Below, one piece after another: positions 10,168 to 20,297 of a stretch of DNA of 64,000 nt. The number at the start of each line of letters is the position of its first letter. Within the stretch, counting starts at the first letter, position 1. Location: positions 310,001-374,000 of the forward strand of contig JANHCV010000002.1 of assembly GCA_025594325.1 (NCBI GenBank). Reading direction: 5' to 3'. The notes below the pieces were generated by a model that saw nothing but the letters and a program-made list of their open reading frames with translations, was not told where the DNA came from and ran no database searches. Source of the DNA: Blastocladiella emersonii ATCC 22665. Lineage: Eukaryota > Blastocladiomycota > Blastocladiomycetes > Blastocladiales > Blastocladiaceae. Position numbers and translations under genes: made by a program.

Positions 10168-10456
10168 AACCTAATCCCCTGTCTCAACCTCTCGAGTGAT
10201 GCCGGCTGCTCACCGCCAAAGTCGTAGGAAACACGATACAGCCTGTAGCTTACATTTACACTGGGTATTTCGAATGCGAAGTTTGCCGAGCAGCAATGCC
10301 ACGTTGGGTGTTGTGTTTCACATCTCCACGGTCAACGACTGCAGGTGAGCGAACAAGAGCTCTATCCAACGCTGAGAGTGGAGGCAACTAACTGATCTCC
10401 ATTATCATATGAACAGCGTTCCGACGGCATAAGCGGCCCGAGCAACCAGTCACGCA

Positions 10457-11759
10457 TCACTCGCCCTTGACGAGGCCCGATTCGTGCCACCAGGCGACGA
10501 TCCGATCAAACCCGAGCTCCGCCGCGGTATGGGCGGCATACTTGGCTGTTGCACACGGTAGCCTGAGACCCGAGTTCTTCCACCACTCGAGCCGCGCAAG
10601 GACAGCGTCTTCGTTGTCGCCCTTGGCGACACCGAGCCATTCGATTGGAGGGACAAGCGTGTCGTTGTCGCCCTTGATTACGACAAGCCATTCGATTGGA
10701 GCGACAAGCGGGGCTCGGACCGAGTTCTGGAGGAACCAAGTCAGGACGCGCGTCTCGCGTCTTGTTGTTTCGATTCGCGTACGCAAGCACCGAGCGCCAA
10801 ACCGCAGCCGCGTACTCCTTGTTGACCGGGCGGTCGTTGGTGGGAACCGGCGGCGGGGAAGCTGCGGCGGCACGAGTTGAGAACACAGGAGGAACATCCG
10901 CGTGACTCGGCGTCAAGGTTGAAATCTCGTAGTCGTCGACATGGAGAAGCGGGATCCACGAGGTGTTGACATTGAAGCGAATCCAACTGAGCGAATCAAC
11001 CTTCTCGAGGTCGATGATGCGCGGGATGACGTTTCCCCAGCTTACGAACTCGCGAAGCAGTTGATCGTTGACGCTAACGCTGCGGACCACTTCCATGCTG
11101 CCGGCCACGAGCGCCGCCTCGACCGGCTCAAGTTTCTTGCCCTCCTCGTCGAACAAAGCTTGATCGCATTGATAGAGCAAATCGACGACGTCCGGATCGT
11201 CGCGCTCGATGGCCTCGGCGACCAGGTGAGACGACGCCACTTTGGTGTAATCGCTTCGCGCCCACCATCGAAGCGAGTTGAGTTTCCGTGCACGCACTGC
11301 TTCGTCAATCGCGCGATACGAGTACTTGAATAGGCCAAAGTTTGCGCTCATCCAGTCAAGCATAGCGAGGTGGCCGTTCGCCGACGCGAGGTCCACGTAG
11401 TCCGGCGACTGCGGCCACTTGCAACCGGAATCGAACCACCACAAGTCAAACAAATCGGTACGGCCGTCAATGCAGAGTAGTGAGAGGTAGAAGTGGACCT
11501 GGTCGGGATTGGTGTGGTTGCAGCGGCAAGCGATCAGCGTCTGCCGCAACTCCCAACTCTTCGGGTCCAAGGCCCACTGGAACCGATCGTGCAGCGACCA
11601 GAGAAGCGCGACGCGGCGGATCCGATGCGCACTTTCGCGCGATACGAGCATAAGGGCAAGTGGGTCGGTGCCGCGCGGATTGACCCGGATGGCCTGCACG
11701 AGGATCTCCTCCACAATGTCATAGGGCAAGCGTTGCATCAGGTTTCCATTCGTATTCAT
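10457..11759 (-). pseudogene. F-box/ankyrin-like protein with a frameshift
   Basis: From ATG 11759 the protein begins MNTNGNLMQRLPYDIVEEIL, an F-box-like helix pair, followed by repeats of the DLASANGHLAMLDWMS / AIERDDPDVVDLLYQ kind that resemble degenerate ankyrin repeats. This layout is typical of large families in Allomyces-type fungi; F-box proteins recruit substrates to SCF ubiquitin ligases. Near 10749-10775 the frame must shift: the repeat pattern continues in another frame (VLTWFLQNS, IEWLVVIKGDND, LEWWKNSGLRL, IVAWWHESGLVKGE) and ends at 10457. Without the shift, the original frame runs in unrelated Arg-rich residues to 10506. A 51-nt unit is tandemly duplicated at about 10600-10710, encoding LVAPIEWLVVIKGDNDT and then LVPPIEWLGVAKGDNED. 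Confidence 0.65.
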
Positions 11760-11914
11760 GGCGTGTTGCACGGAGTGGGAATGGGCAGCAGAGAGAGCGT
11801 GTCTCAGACCGGCGCGGGAGCGAGAGTCGGGGGCGCGTTGCGCCACCACGCTGACTTGTCCGCCGCGTCGCGTCGACCCGCGTCCTTCACCTGCACGTCT
11901 TCCTCGCGCGACAA

Positions 11915-13609
11915 CTACGGGCTTGGTTGAACTGGAAAAGATCTTCTTCTCTTTGCATCCTTCACAAAACATGATGGCGAACACCCGAGCTCGCGATGCC
12001 GCTGCGGGTCGGTGGGCGGCGCGCCCTCGCCCTTGCCCTGCCCGCGGCGGCCGCGACCACCGCGACGGCGGCGCCGGTGCGGCTGCTGATCCGCGCCCTT
12101 ACCTTGCGACAATTTCTGCTGCTGTTTTTGCGGCTGCTGCTGCGCGGGGCTCGCCGAGGTCGACGTTGACGCCTTGGCCTTCCGCTGCTGCGTGGTCAGG
12201 GCCCGGCGCCTGTGCCACTCGTCGACGCGTTTGGCGAGCGCCTTCATGCGTTTGCGGAACAAGATTGGGAAGGCGGCGCCGGCCGCGGGGATTCCGTCGC
12301 GGTACCAGACGAAGTTGACGTGCGTGCGGCTGAACCAGAGGAAGCTCGGGAAGGCGCGCACGAGGCGCGGCGCGGCGGCCGTCGCGGGCAGCTGCTTCCA
12401 CAGGTGCTCGGGGCGGATGAAGTGGAACAGGACTGAGAGGATATCGTCCCAGTGGGCGAGCCCGTGGGCGACGCCGGCGCGGAGCCACGCGTCGGCCTGG
12501 TCAACCTGGTGCGGGTGGAGCTTTGTGAGAGGTACGGGCGACCGGCCGTTGAGCCCGACCAGCGCCGAAATGGTCTTGTTGGAAATGGGCGTGGCAGGCG
12601 GCAGCTCGAGGCGCGGGCGCGGGCCAATGATGGCGAGGTCGCAGAAGGCCTCGAACGAGATAGTCACCATCGAGTCCTTGAACCCGTCGAGCGGGAAGAG
12701 AGGCGGCGGCGGCGGGCAGTCGAAGTGCTCGGGAAGCAGCTTGTCCCAGATCAGCTCGCGCGCAAGATCGGCTAAAGCGGAAAGGGCGAGCAGCGGGTGC
12801 TCCTCGGCAAAGTCGCAACCAATGCGATTCATGGTTCCGTAGAAATTCAGGCAGAAGGCGCGGTCCTCGTCCCATGCCAGACGCTCGCTGCGCTCGTCGC
12901 GCTTGCGAATCATGGCCTCGTGCATGGTCATGGCCTCAGTGAGCGCCTCCACGTACTCGAAGAAGTTGGACTCGGCCTTGCGCTTGGTCAGGCTATAGTA
13001 GTCGCTGGCGTGCTTGCGAAAGAAGGCCCCGCAGCCGGGCGGGCGGAACAACGGTATGGCCTGGCCCAAGCGAGAACGGCGGTGGGCGAGGGCAGCAGCG
13101 CGGATAGGGGCGTCGGGGACCGTCTCGAGGTTGGCCGACAGTTTCGGGTCCGAGACGCAGCGGAAAACGAGCTCAACGTGCTTCTTGGAGTTGAGCAAGA
13201 GTGCGAGCTCGCAGTCGCCGTATAAGCGCTGATACTGGGTCAAGATGCCGTGGGCCTCGGTGCGGCACTGCAGCGCGGCCGTGTTGAGCTTGGTGAGGAG
13301 GTTGGCCAGCTCGGCGCCCGTCGCGTAGCGGGCGTTGATCCCGGGCACCACGGTCTCGCGGAAGAAGTGGTTGGCAGGGACGACTTTCGCGTCGTCCTTG
13401 GGCCCGCCGACCCAGCGGTATTCGTCGGGGAGCGGGCGGACCTGAGTGCCAACGGGCGCAACGAGCAGGTCCAGCGCTGAGTTGACGGGCAGGTCCGGCG
13501 CCGGCTTGGCAGGGCGATGATCGTGGGTCGGGCGGGCGTCGCCGGCATGGCCACGGTCACGTCGTTGCCCGCGACCACGGTTACCGTCGCGCTCCGTCAA
13601 GTGATTCAT
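11915..13609 (-). CDS. P4: RGG-type protein of the unrecognised P family
   Basis: Intronless frame of 564 residues from ATG 13609 (MNHLTERDGNRGRGQRRDRG...). Block 1: DEYRWVGGPKD, FFRETVVPGINARY, LALLLNSKKHVELVFRCVSD, AALAHRRSR, LFRPPGCGAFF. Block 2: SFEAFCDLAIIGPRP, ELPPATPISNKTISALVGL, QVDQADAWLRAGVAHGLAHWDD, HFIRPEHLWKQLP, VDEWHRRR. The tail is Gln-rich and then has a second basic RRRRRGGRGRRG tract, so basic/RGG sequence is found at both ends. It is the copy closest to the intact right-hand genes and is divergent from the cytochrome b561 fusion gene. No enzyme motif, signal peptide or membrane segment is seen. Confidence 0.8.
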   Translation of the reverse strand: MNHLTERDGNRGRGQRRDRGHAGDARPTHDHRPAKPAPDLPVNSALDLLVAPVGTQVRPLPDEYRWVGGPKDDAKVVPANHFFRETVVPGINARYATGAELANLLTKLNTAALQCRTEAHGILTQYQRLYGDCELALLLNSKKHVELVFRCVSDPKLSANLETVPDAPIRAAALAHRRSRLGQAIPLFRPPGCGAFFRKHASDYYSLTKRKAESNFFEYVEALTEAMTMHEAMIRKRDERSERLAWDEDRAFCLNFYGTMNRIGCDFAEEHPLLALSALADLARELIWDKLLPEHFDCPPPPPLFPLDGFKDSMVTISFEAFCDLAIIGPRPRLELPPATPISNKTISALVGLNGRSPVPLTKLHPHQVDQADAWLRAGVAHGLAHWDDILSVLFHFIRPEHLWKQLPATAAAPRLVRAFPSFLWFSRTHVNFVWYRDGIPAAGAAFPILFRKRMKALAKRVDEWHRRRALTTQQRKAKASTSTSASPAQQQPQKQQQKLSQGKGADQQPHRRRRRGGRGRRGQGKGEGAPPTDPQRHRELGCSPSCFVKDAKRRRSFPVQPSP

Positions 13610-14547
13610 TCGCTACGTAGTCAAGGAAGCGCCACGGCGAGAGGGAGGAAGAGCCGAGAGCCTCGACCTCGATCTGTTTGCTGCAGCAGGCGAGCGAGCC
13701 ACTCTGCAAGGTAGGGGTCACGCATGACAAGGTTCTGACCCTCACATGATTTCCCGACGCGTCTCACCGGCCCTGCACTCGCTGGTTGGGCGCATCTCCG
13801 CTCCCCATGATCTCTGTTGAGAACGCGCTGGGTTGCCGACGATCCGAGGCCGAGGTCGCGACGTGCGCCAAGATCGCGACGCGCCTGCAACGACACTTCA
13901 CGCGTCGGCGCGGTCGGGTCCCTCGTTTCGGGGCGACCGCCACCCTCAGACCTCATCGACGCGCAGGGCAGCGAGACGACGGCGCGTCCCTTAAGTCGCG
14001 TCCCACTCGAGGTGAAGCCGCGACGCGTCCGAAACGTTTCAGACGCAATCGAGGACTGGCACCGCAAGCCCCGCGGCGCCTGACCTCACGATTCGTGCCG
14101 GCTAATGCGTCAGGACGAGCGTAGGCGTGGGCGTGCAGTGGCGTGCGGTGGCAGCATCGGTCGCTGAGGAAGGTCCAGTCGACGCGCAGCCGTCGTCGAC
14201 GTCGTCGAGGAAGCGCGTTCGAGTCGACGCGGCTTCCTCGCGCAGCCGACTCGTCGACGTCGAGGAGCGACGTCCAGCAGCGAGGCGGGGCGTGACGCTG
14301 AGCGGCGAAGGCGAGGGCAGGGGAGGGAGAAGCAGCGGAAAGCGGTGTGCTCCAGCGCGGAAGGAGGCGCGTTTCCGTTTCGGGGAAGCGACGTGGCCCG
14401 GGCCGCGCGGGCATCGGGTGCACGGCCACGCTCCCCTCTTGACCGCGCCCGACTCGCTCTCCCCCTTGCACATGCACTCTAGCACCCGCTAACTCGATGC
14501 ATCTCGCTGCGCCGTGGACGGGCCCGACCCGACCACCCACCGCGACC
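13610..14547. other. Bidirectional intergenic region between P4 and the b561 fusion gene
   Basis: Holds the 24-bp element at 13742-13765 near the P4 side. An imperfect hairpin lies at 14206-14240 (9-bp arms CGAGGAAGC / GCTTCCTCG, 17-nt loop) inside a GTCGAC-rich patch. Nothing else can be supported. Confidence 0.5.
13742..13765 (-). promoter_or_regulatory. 24-bp upstream element, P4 copy
   Basis: TCACATGATTTCCCG, then ACGCGTCTC, in the same orientation as the others, 133 bp upstream of ATG 13609. It differs from the P2 and P3 copies at a single base, which creates a full ACGCGT core. Confidence 0.7.
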
Positions 14548-17428
14548 ATGTCCCGACGCGTCGCCCGACCCTCGCCCGCCCTCGCCCTCGCAGCCACCTT
14601 CGGCCTCCTGACCCTGGTCCCCACCGCCATGGCCGACGGCATCCACACCGAGTCCGCGGGCGTGCTCCTCGCGCAAGACGCCCCGGGCTTCAAGTACTTC
14701 AGCCGGCCCGTGATCCTGACGCACGGCGTGCTGATGCTGGCGCTGTTCGGGTTCGTGCTGCCGGCCGCCGCCTTCTTTGCGCGCTACTACCGCACCAACT
14801 CGCGCTGGATGCCGATCCACGCCGGCGTGCAGATGCTCGGCGGCCTGCTGGTCCTGCTGTCGGCGGTCCTGGTCCTGACCAACGACATCCACTGCAAAAA
14901 GTACCACCGCTACTTCGGCTACGTCATCATGGGCCTGACGGGGGTGCAGCTGCTGGGCGGCCTCGCGCACTTCCGCACCATGACGCTCGGCGCCGCGCGG
15001 ACCCCGCAGAAGACGATCCGCCGCAACGGCCGCCTGCACGCCGCGTGCGGCGTCACGCTGCTGCTCCTCGGCTTCGTCAACATGCCGCAGGGCATCCACC
15101 ACGACTTCTCGTTCGACACCCAGCCGTGGGCGCCCATGTACCTCTACTACTACGCCGTGCTGCTCTTCTGGGCCACCCTCTTCACCGTCAAGGAGGTGTC
15201 GCGGTGGCGCGCCGAGGCCGCGCATGGCGACTACGACCTCACCGGTCTCAACGCACCCATCCTGCCCAACGCCGGCAGTAACGGGTCCGGCGAGACCGCC
15301 GTCGACCCGCACGCCAACACCGCGCTCCGCGGCGGCACCGGGTTCGAGTTCAACAGCAAGACGCTCGCCAACAGCTCGGCCGCGTCGCTGCTGCTCGGCG
15401 CGCCCGCCCCGATCGGCAGCGCCATGGCCCGCCGCCTCGCTGCCGAGGTCCTCGCCAACCCGAGCACCGCCAACCTGCCGACCCTGACCTGGGAGGCCTT
15501 CAACCGCAAGATCGCCGACGAGAACCGCCAGCTCGTCGTCGGCGTCGGCGGCCTCGTCCTCGACGTGTCGCAGTGGATCACGGCCCACCCGGGCGGCCAG
15601 CAGGTCCTGCTCGACGCTATCGGCACGTCGATTGTCATTGACATGTTCATCGAGGAGGTCCGTTTCTTCGGGGTTTGCTATCGCGCGTCACTCTCACTCA
15701 CTTCTTTGTGCCACCGCGTAGGAGTACGACAAGTCCCTGTTCAAGGCGTTTGCCGGCTGCCCAACCTCAAAATCGGTCCCGCCGACGGACCTGACCTTCC
15801 CGCCGGCGACGCCGACCTCGTTCGCGACCAACCCAAACTCGCGCACCACCATGTCGGTGCCGCCGAGCGTGCACACGCACCAGTCGGCGTCGTTTGCGGC
15901 GTCTGGCGAGCCGTCCGTGAACGCGGCCATCGCGGAGCGCCGCATCACGCAGGCCGAGTGGGTACACGTCCTGGCGAGCCGGCGCACCAACATCCACTCG
16001 CGCACGGCGATTGCAAAGCTCATGACCATGGCCGTGGCGCGCGTGCCCGAGGCCGGCCACGCGTTCTCAAAATTCGAGTTTCGCCGCTACGCCCTGTCGC
16101 AGAAGACGCTCGTGTCGCCGCCCGGCGTCAGCGGGACCGCCGCCGTGTACCACCTCACCTTCTGCCTCCTGTACCCGCACGAGGCGTACCCCGAGGAACC
16201 CTCGTTTTTCCTGCCCGGCCACGTCGTCGAGATCCGCATGCGGCTGCCGCGCGCCATGGCGCGGCGTAACACGAGTGGCTCGCCGTACGTGACGCGGTAC
16301 TACACGCCGATTTCGGGCAACGCGACGCACTTCACGATCGCCATCAAGATGCGACCCGGCGGGCTCATGTCGGACCTGCTGACGGACCTCTGGGTCGAGC
16401 ACCACCGGCAGTTCCAGATCCGCGGGCCCTTCGGTAGCCCGCTGCTCAACCCGGCGCGCGCGCTGCCGCTCGGGAATGGGAGTTTTGACCACGTCGTCTT
16501 CATTGGCGTCGGGTCCGGCACCACCCCCGGCCTGCAGTCGGCGGCGTTCCAGTTCGCGCAGACGTACTTCCCGCAGGTCGCGGCGGCCGCGCACGCTGGC
16601 AGCTCGGCCAACGAGCTGCGCGTCAGCCCGCGCGACCGCGTGCTCATCAAGTACCCGATGCACAGCGGGTGGGTGTGGGCGACCAACACTACGACGCACT
16701 GCGACGGGTACCTCCCGCTGCGCACGCTGGTGCCGTGGGTCGGCCGCGCCACGCGGTTCACGATGGTGGCCGCCGACGCGACGCTCGACCACGTCGTCGG
16801 GCGCGCCACGTTCGACCTCCTCCGCGACGCGTACCCGAGCCAGGTCCAGGTCTTCTACCGCGCCAAGTCGCTCGGGCCCGCGGCAGCTGCTACGCAGTAC
16901 ACGACGCAGGGCCGCGTCGACCGCGAGTACGTCCTCGGCGTGCTGCAGCAGTCCGGGTATCTCGCGCAGCTGCAGCAGCAGCAGGCCGGCCAGCAGGGGC
17001 TCGCCCTGCGCGTCGTCCTGTGCGGCCCGCAGCGGTTCCTCGACGAGTGCTACGACTGGCTCGCCGACGCGATCCCCGAGGACCAGCTGTGGGTCCTGCC
17101 GACCGGGTCGTACCTGACGCTGCACGAACACAACACGCTCATATCGGGCGACGCCATGCACCACCAGCGCGCCAAGCTGCGCGAGAGTCGGCCGCGTGTC
17201 CCCGCGCCCGGTGCCGCCACGCTCGGGGTGCCCACCACCGGGTCCCGGCCCACGTCGTACGGCGGGTCCACCGCGGTCGCGTGCACGGATGATGAGGAGG
17301 AGGAGCTGTTCCTCCCCGGGCTCCCCGTCCACAACGACGCGAACGGGCAGGGCGAGTGGTTCGTGCTCCCAGCCGAGACGACGGGCCGGCCCGCGACGGG
17401 GACGATTGTTGCGGCGCCGCGGCACTGA
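14548..17428 (+). CDS. Cytochrome b561 - cytochrome b5 - FAD/NAD(P)H reductase fusion
   Basis: Two exons (14548-15657, 15722-17428; donor GTCCGT, acceptor GCGTAG) give 938 residues. A signal-like N-terminus is followed by a b561 module of about five membrane segments with its histidines in ILTHG, PIHAG, KKYHRYFG and RLHAACG. A cytochrome b5 domain follows with the first ligand in ITAHPGG; the probable second ligand, NIHSRTA, lies after an unusually long insert that contains the intron. The C-terminal half is a ferredoxin-reductase-type module: RYYTPISG (FAD), MRPGGLMSDLL, RGPFG, GVGSGTTPG and VLCGPQRF (nucleotide). It probably moves electrons from NAD(P)H across a membrane, for example for ferric reduction (inference). 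An in-frame ATG at 14497 would add 17 residues. Confidence 0.85.
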
Positions 17429-17501
17429 GGTTGGGTGGTGGTGGGTGATTAGCTAGTATACACTTGTTTTGAATGATCTTTATATTACATGAGCGCGTGC
17501 G

Positions 17502-20053
17502 TCACGCCGCCGACGTCCGGTCCGATCGCGTGCTCGACGACAGCGCGAGCGAGCCCCAGTCGACGTGGTCGTACGCACTGACGCTTCCGCTACTGGCCGT
17601 GCCGCCCGCCTGGATCTGCGCCGCAAGATCCGCGTGCAGAATGTGCAGCTCCTCGACCTCGTCGACCGCTACGTCCCCCTCGCCATCCTGCAGCAGCGGG
17701 TGCGGGTGCCACCCGGGCGTCGTCGGCGGTACCGCAACAACCGTCGCCGCGGCCGCCGCGTCGTACTGCTGCTGCTGCTGCTGCTGGAGCGCGCGCTGGT
17801 GCCGCTCGCGGATCTCCGCGAACGCGTCGCCGCCACCGCTCGATATCCGCTGCTCTTGTGCGGCTGCGGGCGGCGGGGCCGCCGGCATCGCGACGGGCGC
17901 GAGGTGCGGGACGAGCAGCGGCGACGACGCGCCGGAGCGGGTTGGGACAGCGCGGTACTCGGCGGCGGCCGCGGCAGCGGCGTGGGAGCGCGGCGCGGCC
18001 GCAGCGGCGGCGTCAGCGAGCCCTGCGTTGACTGGCGGCCACCACGCCGCGTGCTGCCTCGCCTGCGCCTGCGCCTGCGGCTGCTGCGTCGTCGGTGGCG
18101 GGATCGCGGCCGGGAGCGGCGCGCTGGGCGGTATCGCCGGGATCGGCGCGGGGAGGTGTGCAGGCAACGGCGCGGGCGCGGGGGATTCCGGGCTCGGGAT
18201 GAGCGCCGAATCGTCGCCGCCGCCGTTGGACGACGACTGGCGGCGCGACGCGGCGGAGCCCGCCGATGACGACGACGCGCCGCTCGCGTACTCGAGCTGC
18301 GAGTGGACCGACATCGACGACGCGAAAATGTGCGACATGCGTTTGAGGATCGGCGAGTGCTGCATCCCGCGCGCGACGTGCGTGCGGAGTGCTTGGCGGA
18401 CGCTCCCACCGGCGCACGCTTCGTCGTCGGTCAGGCCGTCCTCGCCGTCGCCGGGGACCATCCACGACACGCTCGCGGACGAGGTGCCCGTGGCCGCAAG
18501 TGCGCCGCCGCCCGTGCTCGCGGTCCCGCTGCGCTCGCCCGAAGATGACGCCGGGCCCGTGGACGGCGGCGTGGCGATGGAGATGGGCGCGGGGCGGAAC
18601 CCGCTGGACTCGGCGGGCCGTGGGCGCGGGCGCCACCAGCACATCCACGCGAGCGCACTTTTGCCTGTTGGCGCGGGCTCGCGCGCGCGGCGGACGAGCC
18701 CGAGAGCCAGTGTGCTAGCGGCGATCGCGACGAGGCTGATGGCGACGGCGATCCAGACCGCCGCGGTGCCCGGCCGGCCGTCGGCCATGTAGCTCGGCGG
18801 GAGGAGCGGCGCGGCTTCGTATTCCGGGAGCCAGTCGATGGAGAGCGGCGCGTTGGGGGTGGGCGGGGACAGCTTGCCGACGTACATGCGCGTGTTGTGC
18901 TGGAGCGTCGGGAGCGACGCGTTCCACTCGGCGAAGCCGCCGAACATGAGCTGCGCGCGCGGGCGAGGGGTTGGTCAGTGGCGTGCTCGCGGACGAGAAT
19001 GGCGTGGCCGTACCAGCTGGCTGCCGGCAAGAATCACGTTGTGCCGTGTCATGAGCGACGGCGCCCACGGCGACGCCGTTGCCGAGGAGCTCTCGACGGC
19101 GGAAACCGTGCCCGTGACCAGGTCCACGCACTCGAGGAACGGGCCCGCCGACGAGTCCATCCACCCGCCCGACTGGACCACGTAGCGGTTGTCGTCTAGA
19201 GAAACGGTTCAATTGAGTTGGCTGGCCAACCAAAGGAGGCAAGCGAGCGCGGGGAACGCGTACACAGGACAGCGCGATGGCTGAACCTCGCGCGCTTCAT
19301 CCGCTGCGCGCCGGGCGTCCACGCCTTCTTGTCGATATCGAACAGCCACCAGTCGTCCATGGGCACCTCGTTCCCTTGATTCCCGCCCGAGACGAACAGG
19401 TGGGTCGCGTTCAACTGAAGCAACAGCGCCGAGGTGCGCGGCCGCGGGACGGGCGATCCGCGCGCGTACGTGACGTTGCTCACGCGGATCGGGTCGTCGA
19501 GCGACAACACGCGCATCTCGCTGGTGACGACGCCGTCGGTCGCCTCGGACGAGTTGAAGGGCCGGCTGCCGCCGAACGCGTACGCGACGGACGGCGACCC
19601 GAGCGTCGACGCGAACAGCGTCGTCTGGATCCCGGCCTCGGCGAGCGTGAGCGGGGCAGCCGCGTCGGCGGCCTTGGTGAGGACCGGGTCCCGAATCGCG
19701 TTGGCCGGCGCAATCAGCGTGCGCCACAGGTCGGCGTCGGCGTCGTAGTCGAACAGCCCGCGCTCGTTGGGCACCCACGAGTCGGCCGCGTTGTACGACT
19801 GCCCGCCGGCCACGCGCAGGTGGCCCGCCGACGAGAAGGCCGTCAGCGGGTCCGCGAGCCGCAGCGGGAGCCCCGCCGCGGGCGTGAACTGTGCCGCCGC
19901 GTCGGCCACGTCGAACGAGCTCGTCAGGTCGAGCATCACGACCGAGTCGGTCGGGCCCGAGGCGAAGTTGGACCCGCCCACGACCCAGGCGAGCTGCCCG
20001 CGAATGACGACGGTCGACCCGGCGAGGCCGGGCAGCGGCGCGCTGGAGGGCAT
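17502..20053 (-). CDS. Kelch-repeat type I membrane protein
   Basis: Three exons (20053-19264, 19195-19014, 18950-17502; donors GTACGC and GTACGG) give 806 residues. The first 350 or so carry kelch-type blades: LAWVVGGSNF, HLRVAGGQSYN, VAYAFGGSRPF, HLFVSGGNQGN..DDWWLFDIDKKAW, YVVQSGGWMD, LLMFGGFAEWN. One membrane segment follows (AAVWIAVAISLVAIAASTLAL), then a long Ser/Pro/Ala/Gln-rich cytoplasmic tail. Fungal proteins of this layout are thought to be surface proteins involved in polarity or adhesion; the exact role here is unknown. No signal peptide follows the ATG at 20053, so an upstream exon is likely; an acceptor-like site ends CCTCCAG just inside the current start. It converges with the b561 fusion gene, 73 bp apart. 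Confidence 0.75.
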
Positions 20054-20297
20054 AGTTGCAGTAAGCTAGGCTCAACGAGGAGCGCGGTACATGGGATGAT
20101 GATGGGTCGTGATGGAGAGAGGGAGGAATCAGCGGCGGCCGAGGAGAATTCGACCGACCCTGCATAATTTTGTCATCGGCGTGCTCACAGCATCCGCGGA
20201 GGAACACCCTCGACCACACGGGCCACAGGCCACATGCACGACGTATAGGAATATATCTCTTACTGTAGTTGTATGACAATCTTTCCCGTTCCTTCCT

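Noticed and set aside
14206-14240. tRNA-like GTTCGAGTC (box B) with a stem
   Set aside because: No A box, no acceptor or anticodon stem at the right spacing; it is part of a GTCGAC-rich hairpin patch.
14479-17425. Long minus-strand ORFs opposite the b561 fusion gene
   Set aside because: They lack domain-like sequence, are Arg/Gly/Ala-rich as expected from GC-rich antisense frames, and the plus strand encodes clear heme and nucleotide-binding motifs.
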